Source of the DNA: Micromonospora inyonensis
Lineage (GTDB): Bacteria > Actinomycetota > Actinomycetes > Mycobacteriales > Micromonosporaceae
Reading direction: 5' to 3'
Assembly: GCF_900091415.1 (NCBI RefSeq)
Contig: NZ_FMHU01000002.1
Location: 1,178,001 to 1,242,000 of the forward strand
DNA: 64,000 nucleotides
This document shows positions 51,398 through 61,727 of this stretch, in pieces (positions within the stretch are counted from its first letter, which is position 1; each line of letters starts with the position of its first letter). The position numbers and the translations under genes are program-made. The notes beneath the pieces are model-generated. The model was given only the letters and a program-made list of their open reading frames with translations. It did not search any database and was not told the origin of the DNA.

Positions 51398-52396
51398 ATG
51401 AAGTACCGCCCCATCGGCCGGACCTCGCTGAAGGCGTCCGTGGTCACCTTCGGCGCCATGGGCATCGGCGGCGGATTCCGCTACCCGGATGCCGACGACA
51501 CGGTGTCGGTCCGCGCCGTACGCGCCGCCCTCGACCGTGGTGTCAACGTCGTCGACACTGCGCCGGTCTACGGATTCGGTCACAGCGAGGAGGTGGTCGG
51601 CGAAGCCATTCGCGGCCGTCGCGACGACGTCATCATCGCCACCAAGTGCGGGCTGTGGTGGGGCGACGACGAGGGCAGCTACCGCTTCACGTGGGACGGG
51701 CACGCCGTCAGGCGCAACCTCAGTCCGCGGACCATCCGGATCGAGGTGGAGGAGAGCCTGAGGCGGCTCGGCACCGACCGCATCGACATCTACTACACCC
51801 ACAACCCGGCGATGCCGCCGTTCCTGACGCCGATCGAGGACACGATCGCGACGCTCGTCGAGCTGCGCGACGAGGGGAAGATCCTGACGATCGGTGCGTC
51901 GAACTGTCCTCCGGAGGACGTCGAGACCTACCTCGCGCACGACGCGATCGAGATCGTGCAGCGCAGGTACAGCCTCCTCGCCCGCGAGGTGCGCGACGAC
52001 ATCCTGCCGCTGTGCGCGTCGACGGGGCTGTCCCTGCACGCCTACTCACCCCTCGCGAACGGGCTGCTCACGGGCGCGTTCACCCGGTCCGCGCCGCCGG
52101 CGCGCGAAGGCTCCCGGCGGGACGACCCGCTGTTCGGCGACCGCTTCGGACCGGCCATGGACCTGGTCGAGGGACTGACCGCCGTCGCCTCGTCCCTGGG
52201 CACCACCCCCGGTGCGCTGGCGATCGCCTACCTCCTCGCGTCGTCCGACGCCGTCAACGTCATCTGCGGCATCCGGCGCGAGTCGCATCTGGACGACGTC
52301 GTCGCGGGTGTCGAACTCGACATCGACGCGAGCGTCACGGCCGCCCTCGACGAGCTGGCGGAGGACTTCGAGGCCACCGCCCGGGAGACGGCGTGA
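51398..52396 (+). CDS. aldo/keto reductase
   Basis: A 332-aa AKR barrel enzyme. Catalytic Asp/Tyr in NVVDTAPVYGFGHSEEVVG (about residues 49-67), Lys in IIATKCGLWW (about 80) and TH near the fourth strand (YYTHNPAM); the C-terminal NADP-binding loop includes INVICGIRRESHLDDV. The mechanism and NADP use are as in the family; the substrate is unknown. Its stop overlaps the next start (GTGA), so it is coupled to the amidohydrolase. Confidence 0.9.
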   Translation: MKYRPIGRTSLKASVVTFGAMGIGGGFRYPDADDTVSVRAVRAALDRGVNVVDTAPVYGFGHSEEVVGEAIRGRRDDVIIATKCGLWWGDDEGSYRFTWDGHAVRRNLSPRTIRIEVEESLRRLGTDRIDIYYTHNPAMPPFLTPIEDTIATLVELRDEGKILTIGASNCPPEDVETYLAHDAIEIVQRRYSLLAREVRDDILPLCASTGLSLHAYSPLANGLLTGAFTRSAPPAREGSRRDDPLFGDRFGPAMDLVEGLTAVASSLGTTPGALAIAYLLASSDAVNVICGIRRESHLDDVVAGVELDIDASVTAALDELAEDFEATARETA

Positions 52397-53649
52397 GCCG
52401 GTCGGCGCGGGTGGCGGGTCGTGCGGGTGCCGTGCTGAGCCGGCTCTGGAGCGGGGCACGGCTGGCTCCGGCGGTGTCCGTGTATCACCACCTGCACGCC
52501 CATCCCGAGCTGTCCGGCCAGGAGCACCGGACCGCCGAGTTCGTCGGGGCGCGACTCGTCGACCTGGGGATCGAGACGTTCCGGTGCGGCGGTACGGGCG
52601 TCGTCGGCATCCTGCGCAACGGGGAAGGACCCGTCGTGGCATACCGCGCGGACCTCGACGGGCTCCCGATCCAGGAGGAGTCGGGCGTGGCCTACGCGAG
52701 CACCGACACGGGCCGGCTTCCGGACGGATCGGTGTCCGGGGTGATGCATGCCTGCGGCCACGACCTCCATGTGACGGTCGCGCTCGCGACCGCCGGCGTG
52801 CTGGTCGAGAACCGGGCAGCCTGGGCCGGCACCGTCGTGTGGATCTTCCAACCGGCGGAGGAGACGGCCGTGGGGGCGGCGGCCATGGTCGACGACGGGC
52901 TGTGGGAGAAGGCCCCGCGTCCCGAGGCGGTGCTGGCGCAGCACGTGACGTCCCTGCCGAGCGACCGGGTGCGGATCGGCGTCGGGAACGTCATGAACCT
53001 CGGCGACTCGTGGCGTGTGCGACTGCGCGGACGCGGCGCACACGGGGCCCGTCCGCACGAGTCCATCGACCCGATCGTGCTCGGTGCCCACCTCGTCACC
53101 CGCCTGCAGACCGTCGTCTCCCGGCGGGTGGAACCCGGGTCTCCGGTCGTGCTCACCGTCGGCACCTTCCATGCCGGTACCAAGGAGAACGTCATTCCGG
53201 ACGAGGCGATCCTCTCGCTCAACATCCGCACGCCGGATGCACGGGCGCGGGAGACCGTACTCTCCGCCGTCCGGCGCATGATCGTCGCCGAGGCGAGCGC
53301 GAGCGGCGCGCCCGAGCCGAACATCGAGGAGATCAGCCGTTTCCCCCGGTGCTTCAACGCGCCGGAGCAGGCCGGGGAGGTGGCGGCGGTCCTCGATGCC
53401 GTCTTCGGGCCGGACAACGTCGCGCGCGATCTGCGGGCGACCGGCAGCGAGGACGTGGGTTGGCTCGCCGACGCGATCGGCGTGCCGCTCGTCTTCTGGA
53501 TGTTCGGTGCCTACCGTCCCGGCCGGGAACCCGGCGACATGCCGTCGAACCACACGCCGTACTTCGCCCCGGAACCCGAGTACGCGATCCCCGCCGGGGT
53601 GCGCGCCGCGCTCGCCGCCCTCGGCACCCGTCTCGACCTCCCGTCCTAG
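52393..53649 (+). CDS. M20D-family amidohydrolase (aminoacylase-like)
   Basis: A 418-aa binuclear metallohydrolase that removes acyl groups from N-acyl amino acids. Motifs: HLHAHPELSGQEHRTAEFVG, YRADLDGLPIQEESGV, MHACGHDLHVTV (metal ligands, about 118-129), FQPAEETAVGA (Glu general base), GARPHESIDPI and the final SNHTPYF. All metal ligands are intact. Same type as YxeP and hippurate hydrolases, often the deacylase of sulfur-amino-acid salvage operons with MetNIQ-like importers. The start GTG 52393 overlaps the AKR stop. Confidence 0.92.
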   Translation: MSRSARVAGRAGAVLSRLWSGARLAPAVSVYHHLHAHPELSGQEHRTAEFVGARLVDLGIETFRCGGTGVVGILRNGEGPVVAYRADLDGLPIQEESGVAYASTDTGRLPDGSVSGVMHACGHDLHVTVALATAGVLVENRAAWAGTVVWIFQPAEETAVGAAAMVDDGLWEKAPRPEAVLAQHVTSLPSDRVRIGVGNVMNLGDSWRVRLRGRGAHGARPHESIDPIVLGAHLVTRLQTVVSRRVEPGSPVVLTVGTFHAGTKENVIPDEAILSLNIRTPDARARETVLSAVRRMIVAEASASGAPEPNIEEISRFPRCFNAPEQAGEVAAVLDAVFGPDNVARDLRATGSEDVGWLADAIGVPLVFWMFGAYRPGREPGDMPSNHTPYFAPEPEYAIPAGVRAALAALGTRLDLPS

Positions 53650-55197
<1,548 letters not shown>

Positions 55198-55220
55198 TCA
55201 GTGGCGACGCGTTCTTCCAC

Positions 55221-55252
55221 GGGGCCCGGCTCGCTTCGGCGGGCCGGGCCCC
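55221..55252 (+). terminator. strong terminator after protease
   Basis: GGGGCCCGGC, 12-nt loop, GCCGGGCCCC: perfect 10-bp stem 24 bp past the protease stop. Confidence 0.8.
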
Positions 55253-55332
55253 TCGCGTTCGATCGCCGGCCGTCGGCACTTCTGCTCGTGCCGTTGGCGG
55301 ATCTCGCCCGACGGCGCGGTAGCGTCGCCGCC

Positions 55333-55746
55333 GTGACCTCACCGGCCCGACTGATTCGCGAGCCCGCCCTGTCCGACGTCGCCGAGTACGCGTACGCGGC
55401 CACGGTCGAGCCGCCGGCGCGGCTCGTCTTCACCGCCGGCTCCTGCCCGCTGGACGCGGAGGGGCGGACCGTCGCGCCGGGCGACCCGGTTGGCCAGGCC
55501 CGGCAGGTGATGGCCAACCTGGAGACCGCCCTCGCGGCGGCTGGCGCCCTGCTCACCGACGTCGTCAAGACCACCGTCTACGTGGCGTCGCCCCGCCGGG
55601 CCGACCTGGTGGCCGTCTGGGAGGTCGTCCGGGACGCGTTCGGCGACCACGAGCCGCCCAGCACGCTGCTCGGGGTGGCCGTGCTCGGGTACGACGACCA
55701 GCTCGTCGAAGTCGAGGCCGTCGCCGCCGTCCGCGACGGGCGCTGA
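55333..55746 (+). CDS. RidA-family protein
   Basis: A 137-aa RidA/YjgF-type protein that removes reactive enamine/imine intermediates. Signature blocks: RLVFTAGSCPLDAEGRTV, QARQVMANLETALAAAG, DVVKTTVYVASPRRADLVAV and PPSTLLGVAVLGYDDQLVEV. The typical Arg of active RidA (IR.A.TxV.) is not obvious here, so it may be a RidA relative with other function. GTG 55333 starts the conserved region. Convergent with the importer operon. Confidence 0.85.
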   Translation: MTSPARLIREPALSDVAEYAYAATVEPPARLVFTAGSCPLDAEGRTVAPGDPVGQARQVMANLETALAAAGALLTDVVKTTVYVASPRRADLVAVWEVVRDAFGDHEPPSTLLGVAVLGYDDQLVEVEAVAAVRDGR

Positions 55747-55839
55747 CCCGCGGACCGCCCGGGAACCTCGGGTTCGCCGGTGAGGTTGGCGGCCCCTCTG
55801 GACGCCGCCGACGTCCGGTGAGCGTGCGGTCGCCCAGAC

Positions 55840-56649
55840 TCAGCCGGCGGCCGGCTCCCTGGTGTCGGCCGGTACGACCAGCGGCGCTCCGGTGACCGGG
55901 TCGGGAACGACCTGGTTCGGCATCCCGAAGACCTCGGCGACGAGTTCGGCGCCCACCGTCGAGGCGGGATGGCCCTGGGCCACGATCCGACCGTCGCGCA
56001 TCGCCACGAGGTGGGTGGCGTACCGGGCCGCGTGGTTGAGGTCGTGCAGCACAGCCACGACGGTGCGGCCCTGGGTGACGAGCCGGTGCAGCACGTTGAG
56101 GACGTCGATCTGGTGAGCCACGTCCAGGTAGGTGGTGGGCTCGTCGAGGAGGACGAGGGGCGTCTCCTGGGCCAGCACCATGGCGATCCAGGCCCGCTGT
56201 CGCTGCCCGCCGGAGAGTTCGTCGGCCCGGCGGTCGGCCAGGTCGGTCGTGCCGGTCGAGGCCAGGGCCGCCTCGACGGCCTCCTCGTCGGCCCGGGAGA
56301 AGCGGCGTAGCACCCGCTGGTGGGCATAGCGGCCCCGGCCGACCAGTTCCCGGACGGTGATCCCCTCGGGTGCGGTCATGGTCTGCGGTAGGAGCGCGAT
56401 CCGGCGGGCGCGTTCCTTCGCCGGCAGCGCGACGAGGTCCGACCCGTCGAGCAGGACCCGTCCCACGGCGGGGCGGAGCAGCCCGGAGAGGGCCCGCAGG
56501 AGCGTCGACTTGCCGCATGCGTTCGGCCCGATGAGCACGGTGAACGAACCGTCCGGCACCGCGAAGGACAGCTCCTCGCTGACGGTCCGCTGGTCGTAGC
56601 GGAGGGTGACGCGTTCGGCGCGGAGCCGGGCGTTCAGCTGGTCGACCAT
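55840..56649 (-). CDS. ferric-siderophore ABC importer, ATPase
   Basis: FecE/FepC-type ATPase (269 aa). Walker A IGPNACGKST, signature LSGGQRQRAWIAMVLAQ, Walker B LVLLDEPTTYLDVAHQ are intact. The ATG at 56649 lies 16 bp inside the permease gene end, so they overlap. It is the last gene of the SIP-binding protein-permease-permease-ATPase operon. Confidence 0.93.
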   Translation of the reverse strand: MVDQLNARLRAERVTLRYDQRTVSEELSFAVPDGSFTVLIGPNACGKSTLLRALSGLLRPAVGRVLLDGSDLVALPAKERARRIALLPQTMTAPEGITVRELVGRGRYAHQRVLRRFSRADEEAVEAALASTGTTDLADRRADELSGGQRQRAWIAMVLAQETPLVLLDEPTTYLDVAHQIDVLNVLHRLVTQGRTVVAVLHDLNHAARYATHLVAMRDGRIVAQGHPASTVGAELVAEVFGMPNQVVPDPVTGAPLVVPADTREPAAG

Positions 56650-57710
56650 CCGGTCCTCCTGATCTCGTGGACGAGCAGCCAGAGCAGGTACGCGCCGCCG
56701 AGGGTGACCGTCACCACCCCCACCGGCACGGTCAGCGGGATCACGTGCTGGGCAACCAGGTCGGAGCCGAGCAGCAGCAACGCCCCCACCACGGCGGTGG
56801 CGGCGAGCGGCAGTCCCGGTGCCCGGACGAGCCGGTGGGCGATCTGCGGGGCGGACAGGGCCACGAAGGAGATCGGACCGGCCACCGTGGTGACGGCGCT
56901 GACCAGAACGACCGCCACCAGCACGAGGGCGACGCGGTCCCGGTCGACCGCGACTCCGCTGGCGGCGGCGAGGTCGTCGCCCAGTTCCAGCTGGGCCAGG
57001 GCCGCCGACCACAGGGGGGTGATCAGCAGCAGCGCCAGGATGACGCCGGCGGCGGGCCAGACCACCTCGGCGGTGGCGGTGTTGAGGGAGCCGGCACCCC
57101 AGGCGGCGGCGAAGAGTGCCGTCTCCAGGTCGGCGCGGAGCAGCAGCCAGGTGTTGGTGGCGGCGAGCATCGAGGAGACCCCGACACCCACGACGATGAG
57201 CCGGAACCCGGAGAGCCCGTCCCGGTACGCGAGCAGGTAGATCGCCAGGGCGGCCAGCAGGCCACCGGCGAGCGAGCCGAGCATCAGCAGGTGCCAGCCG
57301 CCGCCGAGCAGCAGCAGGGCGATCAACATTCCGGAGAACGATCCGTTGGCCAGGCCGATGATGTCCGGACTGGCCAGCGAATTGCGGGTGATGGTCTGGA
57401 AGATCGCACCGGCGACGCCGAGCGCCGCGCCGAAGGTGATGGCGGCGGCGACGCGGGGCAGCCGCCATTCCAGTACGACGGTGCGGGTCAGCCCGCCGAT
57501 CCGGCCGCCGAGCACGCCGAGGACCTCGTCGAGGCGGAGCGGGAAGTCACCCACCCAGAGGCCGACCACCGCCAGCGCCGTGACGAGGAGTGCCCCGGTG
57601 GCGCAGACGGCGGCCTCGCGTACGCCGATGGACACGTGTGCGCGGTCGGTGCCGAGCACCAGTCGGCGGCGTCCCCTGGTGCGGCGGGGTGGCCGGATCC
57701 CGGCGCTCAC
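56634..57710 (-). CDS. ferric-siderophore ABC importer, permease 2
   Basis: A 358-aa FecCD-family permease with about nine to ten helices, RLPRVAAAITFGAALGVAGA and GPISFVALSAPQIAHRLVR (the contact with the ATPase). GTG 57710 overlaps the stop of the upstream permease. FepG-like second subunit. Confidence 0.92.
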   Translation of the reverse strand: MSAGIRPPRRTRGRRRLVLGTDRAHVSIGVREAAVCATGALLVTALAVVGLWVGDFPLRLDEVLGVLGGRIGGLTRTVVLEWRLPRVAAAITFGAALGVAGAIFQTITRNSLASPDIIGLANGSFSGMLIALLLLGGGWHLLMLGSLAGGLLAALAIYLLAYRDGLSGFRLIVVGVGVSSMLAATNTWLLLRADLETALFAAAWGAGSLNTATAEVVWPAAGVILALLLITPLWSAALAQLELGDDLAAASGVAVDRDRVALVLVAVVLVSAVTTVAGPISFVALSAPQIAHRLVRAPGLPLAATAVVGALLLLGSDLVAQHVIPLTVPVGVVTVTLGGAYLLWLLVHEIRRTGWSTS

Positions 57711-58756
57711 AGCGCCGTCGCCCGTCGGCGTCGGGCCAGCGCGATCAGGACCGGTGCGCCCACGAACGCGGTGACGATGCCGACCGGCATCTCGCTGGGC
57801 AGGACGGCGATCCGGCCGAGTATGTCGGCCAGCAGCACCAGGACCCCGCCGGCCAGCAGGGATCCGGCGAGGATCCGGCGCTGGTCGGTGCCGACGCCCC
57901 AGCGCACCAGGTGCGGCACCACGAGCCCGACGAACGAGATGGGGCCGGCGACGGCGCTCGCCCCACCGGCGAGCAGGGTCACCGCGCCCAGCACGAGCAG
58001 CCGGGTGCGGACGAGGCTGACTCCCTGCGCGGCCGCCAGGTCCGGGCCGAGCGCGAGTGCGTTCAGGCTGCGCGCGGTGAGCAGCGCCGCGACCAGCCCG
58101 GCCGCGATCAGCGGCAGCACCGGGAGCACCACGGCGATGTCGCGTTCGAGCAGGCTACCGGCGTTCCAGCCACGCATCCGGTCGAAGGTGTCGGGGTGGG
58201 TGAGGGTGACTCCGGTGGTCAGTCCGGCCAGCACCGCGCCCGCCGCCACCCCGGTCACCAGCAGCCGGGTCGGGGTGGCCCGCAGGTCGGCGGCACCGCC
58301 GACGGCGTACACGGCGATGGCGACCAGGAGCGCGCCGAGCAGGGCGAGCCACATGTAGGCGGCCGGCGAGGTGACCCCGAAGAAGGCGATGCCCACGGCG
58401 ACGAACGCGGCGGCGCCGGCGTTGACGCCGAGGATGCCCGGTTCGGCGAGCGCGTTGCGGGTGAACGCCTGCATCAGGGCGCCCGCGACCCCGAGCGCGG
58501 CGCCGACCAGCAGTCCGGCCAGGGTGCGCGGCAGGCGCTGTCCCCAGACCACGTACTGCGCGGTCTCGGTGCCCGCGCCCCGCAGCGCCGCCCACACGTC
58601 CGACGGGGGCACCGGGTTCGCGCCGACGAAGACCGACAACACCAGCGACCCCAGGAGTACGGCGACCACCCCGGTCAGCCAGCGCCAGGTGGTACGACGG
58701 CGCGCGGCACGGCCGGTGGTCGGCGGTGCCGCGCGCGCGGATGCGGTGGTGGTCAA
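57707..58756 (-). CDS. ferric-siderophore ABC importer, permease 1
   Basis: A 349-aa FecCD permease (FepD-like): WGQRLPRTLAGLLVGAALGV, GPISFVGLVVPHLVRWGV, ten helices expected. It overlaps both neighbours by four bases (ATGA-type coupling), so the complex is made in stoichiometric amounts. Confidence 0.92.
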   Translation of the reverse strand: MTTTASARAAPPTTGRAARRRTTWRWLTGVVAVLLGSLVLSVFVGANPVPPSDVWAALRGAGTETAQYVVWGQRLPRTLAGLLVGAALGVAGALMQAFTRNALAEPGILGVNAGAAAFVAVGIAFFGVTSPAAYMWLALLGALLVAIAVYAVGGAADLRATPTRLLVTGVAAGAVLAGLTTGVTLTHPDTFDRMRGWNAGSLLERDIAVVLPVLPLIAAGLVAALLTARSLNALALGPDLAAAQGVSLVRTRLLVLGAVTLLAGGASAVAGPISFVGLVVPHLVRWGVGTDQRRILAGSLLAGGVLVLLADILGRIAVLPSEMPVGIVTAFVGAPVLIALARRRRATAL

Positions 58757-59691
58757 CTCGACGCGGCGAGGATGCGTTCGAGGTCGTCGAGGACGACCTG
58801 CCCGCCGACCGTACCGACCCCGGTGATCCAGAAGGACTGGTCGACCAGGTGCAGGCGGGGGAAGGCGGCGGCGTTGGCGCTGACCGAGGCCGGGATGGTG
58901 CTGCGGTCGTTCACGTCGACGGTGGTGACGAAGACGTGGTCGGCCTTGGCCTCCAGCACCCGCTCGGGGGAGATGTCGACCGAGATGGAGTTCTCCCAGT
59001 CGCGCTGCGGGGTGGTGAAGCCGACGCAGTTCAGCGTGCTGCCCGCGAAGGAGGTGGGTCCGTACAGCGTGAGGACGCCGTCACGGGGGCGGATGAGTTG
59101 TGCGGTCTTGCCGGCGGTGTCGAACTTCTTGGCGATCTCCGCGCACCGCTGCTGGTAGCCGGTGAGGAGCTTGTCGGCGGAGTCCGCACCGCCGAGCGTG
59201 GTCGCGGTGAAGCGGACGTTGTCCTGCCACGGGGCCGTCTGCGAGGCCATGAAGACGGTCGGGGCGACGTCGGTGAGCTGGTCGTAGAGGGCGGAGTGCC
59301 GGGACTCGGTGGCGATGATCAGGTCGGGCTTGAGGGCCGCGATCTTCTGCACGTTGGGTTCCTGGACGGTTCCGACCGTGGTGATGCCGGCGGCCTTGTC
59401 CCCGAGGTACTTGGGCACGCCGGTGGCCTCGTTGAGTACGGCTGCGCCGACCGGGGTGATCTCCAGGGCGATGGCGGTGTCGAGCTGCACCGGTTCGAGG
59501 ACGACGACCCGGGTCGGCGCGGCCGGTACGTCGGTCTTGCCCCTCGCGTGCTCGACGGTTCTGGTGTCGCCGGTGCTGCTCGCCGGGTCGGAGTCGGGGG
59601 AGCCGCAGGCGGCCACGACGAGCGCCATCGTCGAGGCGATGGTGAGGGCGAGGATGCGTCGGCGGGCTGTTCGAGGGGTTGGTGAGCGCAC
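58753..59691 (-). CDS. ferric-siderophore-binding lipoprotein
   Basis: A 312-aa FepB/FhuD-type binding protein. Signal peptide with lipobox VVAAC at about residue 29, then PTRVVVLEPVQLDTAIAL, TVQEPNVQKIAALKPDLII and SISVDISPERVLEAKADHVF. An iron box is 49 bp upstream of the ATG. The binding site cannot be matched to a given siderophore; the salicylate synthase at the window end suggests an aryl-capped one. Confidence 0.9.
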   Translation of the reverse strand: MRSPTPRTARRRILALTIASTMALVVAACGSPDSDPASSTGDTRTVEHARGKTDVPAAPTRVVVLEPVQLDTAIALEITPVGAAVLNEATGVPKYLGDKAAGITTVGTVQEPNVQKIAALKPDLIIATESRHSALYDQLTDVAPTVFMASQTAPWQDNVRFTATTLGGADSADKLLTGYQQRCAEIAKKFDTAGKTAQLIRPRDGVLTLYGPTSFAGSTLNCVGFTTPQRDWENSISVDISPERVLEAKADHVFVTTVDVNDRSTIPASVSANAAAFPRLHLVDQSFWITGVGTVGGQVVLDDLERILAASS

Positions 59692-59739
59692 GGCACAGGG
59701 TTCCTGTCTGGTGACTTACAGTGAGGTCATGGCAGTAAG

Positions 59740-59758
59740 TTAGGTTAGCGTACCCTCA
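59740..59758. promoter_or_regulatory. iron box (DtxR/IdeR-type)
   Basis: TTAGGTTAGCGTACCCTCA matches the DtxR/IdeR consensus TTAGGTTAGCCTAACCTAA at 16 of 19 positions. It is upstream of the binding-protein gene and overlaps the stop codon of the SIP gene. Confidence 0.85.
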
Positions 59759-60606
59759 TTCACTGCCTCGTCCCGGACTGGGCGATCATGCCAATATCCC
59801 TGGGTGTGGACCTGTTCCGGGCTGATGTGCGCCTCAGTGAAAAGTCGACGCACATGCGCAATCTTGCTACTCTCCGTAGCTATCCAGGCGTAGAAGCGAG
59901 ACCCCGCCCCGGCCGCCGCAGGACCGTGTTCGGCCAGCCAGTCGCCGACCATGGCGGTCAGTACCGTCCCGCCCCGGGCCGCGCCCCGCAACCGGACCTC
60001 GACCGAGTGGCCGGCGGTCACGTCGTCGAGGGTGGCGGCGTCCGCCGCGGCACCAGCCTCCAGGAGAATTGTCGCCCGTACCCCTGGCGCGAGGCTGGGC
60101 AGGATGCCCCGCACCGCCGGGTACGCCGTCTCGTCCGCCGCGATCAGCACCCGCGTCGCCGGCCCCGGAGCCCACTGCACGCCGTACCCGGGCTGGCCGG
60201 CCCGGATGTGCGGACCCGACAGGAGCAGTCGGTCGCCCGGTCGGGCCGCCACCGCCCAGCAGCTCGCCGGACCGTGCGGCTGGTGCAGGTAGAAGTCCAG
60301 GTCCAACTCGCCCGCCGCCGGCCGGGTCCGGTACGCGGTGTAGCTGCGAAGCCATGGACGCTCGCGGTCGGGGACGGACCGCCACTCGTGCCGCCACCCC
60401 TGCTCGGGCAGCCCCGCCCGCAGCCCGGCCGGGTAGTCGCCGGTGACCGGCAGCATGATCTTGATGCGCTGGTCGAGCTGGTACGGGGCCAGATCCCGCA
60501 GTCGTCCGTCGCCGAGCGTGACGCGGACGAACCCGGGCGACAGGCGCCGGGTCGCCGTCACGGTTGTCTCGAACAGGATGTTGGGCGAGTTTCGGAAGGC
60601 AGACAT
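59740..60606 (-). CDS. siderophore-interacting protein (ferric-siderophore reductase)
   Basis: A 288-aa SIP-family flavoprotein that reduces ferric siderophores in the cytosol to release iron. FAD-binding motif LRSYTAYRTRPAAGELDLDF (about residues 77-96), GPASCWAVAARPGDRLLLSG (about 103-122), LIAADETAYPAVRGIL and the final YWHDR. ATG 60606 gives MSAFRNSPNILFETTVTATR; the longer frame to 60915 would cover the tRNA-like gene. It reads into the importer genes with 48 bp between. Confidence 0.88.
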   Translation of the reverse strand: MSAFRNSPNILFETTVTATRRLSPGFVRVTLGDGRLRDLAPYQLDQRIKIMLPVTGDYPAGLRAGLPEQGWRHEWRSVPDRERPWLRSYTAYRTRPAAGELDLDFYLHQPHGPASCWAVAARPGDRLLLSGPHIRAGQPGYGVQWAPGPATRVLIAADETAYPAVRGILPSLAPGVRATILLEAGAAADAATLDDVTAGHSVEVRLRGAARGGTVLTAMVGDWLAEHGPAAAGAGSRFYAWIATESSKIAHVRRLFTEAHISPEQVHTQGYWHDRPVRDEAVNEGTLT

Positions 60607-60848
60607 GCCGGAGAAGGCTAGCGGGCCGTGCCCGGCCTGCTCACCGACCCGGTTCTGCTCGGCCGCGCGGACCAGCCTGCCCGTCAGCCCCCGGGTGCCG
60701 CCGGCCCACCGGCAAAGCCGTCGAACCCGATCACCACCAGACTTTCCCGGGCCGGACAGTCCGGATCCCGGGTGCACCGGCAGGTACGTGGCAGCGACGT
60801 CGAAACCGGATAGCCATGTCGGCCCGGCCGGTGCGATGATCGACATCT

Positions 60849-60976
60849 GGGTCGCTAGCTCAACTGGTAGAGCATTCGACTGAGTAGCGCGTCCGCTCTC
60901 CGCCTGTGCGGTCACGGGAGCGCTTCCTTCTCCTTGTTGGATCGAAGGGTTCGGGGTTCGAGTCCCCGGCGACCCA
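60849..60976 (+). tRNA. tRNA-Lys-like gene with enlarged anticodon loop, probably non-functional
   Basis: All arms of a tRNA are present: acceptor GGGTCGC (60849-60855) pairs with GCGACCC (60969-60975), A discriminator, D-arm GCTC...GAGC, anticodon stem TTCGA (60875-60879) with TCGAA (60942-60946), T-arm CGGGG-TTCGAGT-CCCCG. The anticodon loop, normally 7 nt, is 62 nt (60880-60941), i.e. 55 extra. Part of the insert folds into its own hairpin (CGCTC/GAGCG with CCGC/GCGG inside). The body resembles bacterial tRNA-Lys, but the anticodon cannot be read. CCA is not encoded. Confidence 0.7.
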
Positions 60977-61030
60977 CTGTGCCGCGTCTGCGGGCCGGCA
61001 ACTGCCGGAGTCGACCGGAACGGGGGACCA

Positions 61031-61235
61031 CGTGCTCGAGAAGCTAATCGTCCAGAAGACGCTGCGTGTGCCGGCGAGCACCGGCGCGGCCGGCGACGGC
61101 ACGGCGGTGGCCCGGCAACTGGACGCGGCGCTGCTCGATGTCGGGTTCTCGGCGTCGCGGGCTCTGCTGGAGCACATTTCGCCGACCTGCTCGGCGGAAG
61201 GCCACGCCTGGGACCTCACGCGCTGGCCGTGGGCG
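61031..61235 (+). pseudogene. N-terminal fragment of an actinobacterial hypothetical protein
   Basis: The frame reads VLEKLIVQKTLRVPASTG, DGTAVARQLDAALLDVGFSA and SRALLEHIS, a conserved-looking N terminus I recall from actinobacterial hypothetical proteins but cannot name. It loses similarity after about 61190 and runs into a different frame. GTG 61031 could be the start. It looks truncated and fused to the fragment that follows. Confidence 0.5.
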
Positions 61236-61558
61236 AGTCGATCGCGGCGGCGCTCAGCCAGGCCCCCGGCGTGCGCGGTGTCGACGACCTCCAGCGGGCC
61301 GTGGATGCCCTCGACGCGTTCATCGTCGGAGCGCTCCGCAGGGAGATCACCGAGCGACGCACCGCCCGTTCGACCGGCACCGACGTGTCCGCCTGGCAGG
61401 CCGCCCTCGGGCCCTACCTGACACGCATGCTCGAAACAGGCCGTTACCCGACCGTCGCCCGGCTCGTGGTGGACGGCGCCCACCTCGACGCCGGGGAGAC
61501 CTTCCACCACAACCTGACCACCGTCCTGGACGGCATCACCAGCCGCCCCCGCAGGTGA
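61211..61558 (+). pseudogene. TetR-type regulator C-terminal fragment
   Basis: In a second frame, HALAVGESIAAALSQAPGVR, then SAWQAALGPYLTRMLETGRY and ETFHHNLTTVLDGITSRPRR resemble the ligand-binding C-terminal region of TetR-family regulators (ends in a LLDGI-type motif). The N-terminal helix-turn-helix is absent, and no good start is seen. Probably the tail of a lost regulator joined to the previous fragment by deletion. Confidence 0.5.
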
Positions 61559-61727
61559 CCGGCTGCTCGCACCGGAGGGTCTGCGCCGTAGGTCAACCGC
61601 TGACCGGCGGAGCCCGCTCAGGTCCACCTCCGGGATCTGCCATGGTGGCCGCGCCGGTACGCCTCCGAGAACGTGCGGTCGTCGCGCAACGTGTAGCTTG
61701 CCAACGGACGAGGCGAGGAAGAGACAG

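Noticed and set aside
56667..59158. Two long plus-strand frames over the siderophore permeases
   Set aside because: Gln/Gly/Asp-rich repetitive composition, antisense to intact FecCD permeases with overlapping coupled starts.
60606..60915. Longer SIP protein starting at 60915
   Set aside because: The extra 103 residues are not family-like and would cover part of the tRNA-like gene; ATG 60606 begins the conserved sequence.
60880..60941. Group I intron in the tRNA-like gene
   Set aside because: The insert is far too short for a group I intron core and no conserved intron elements are visible.
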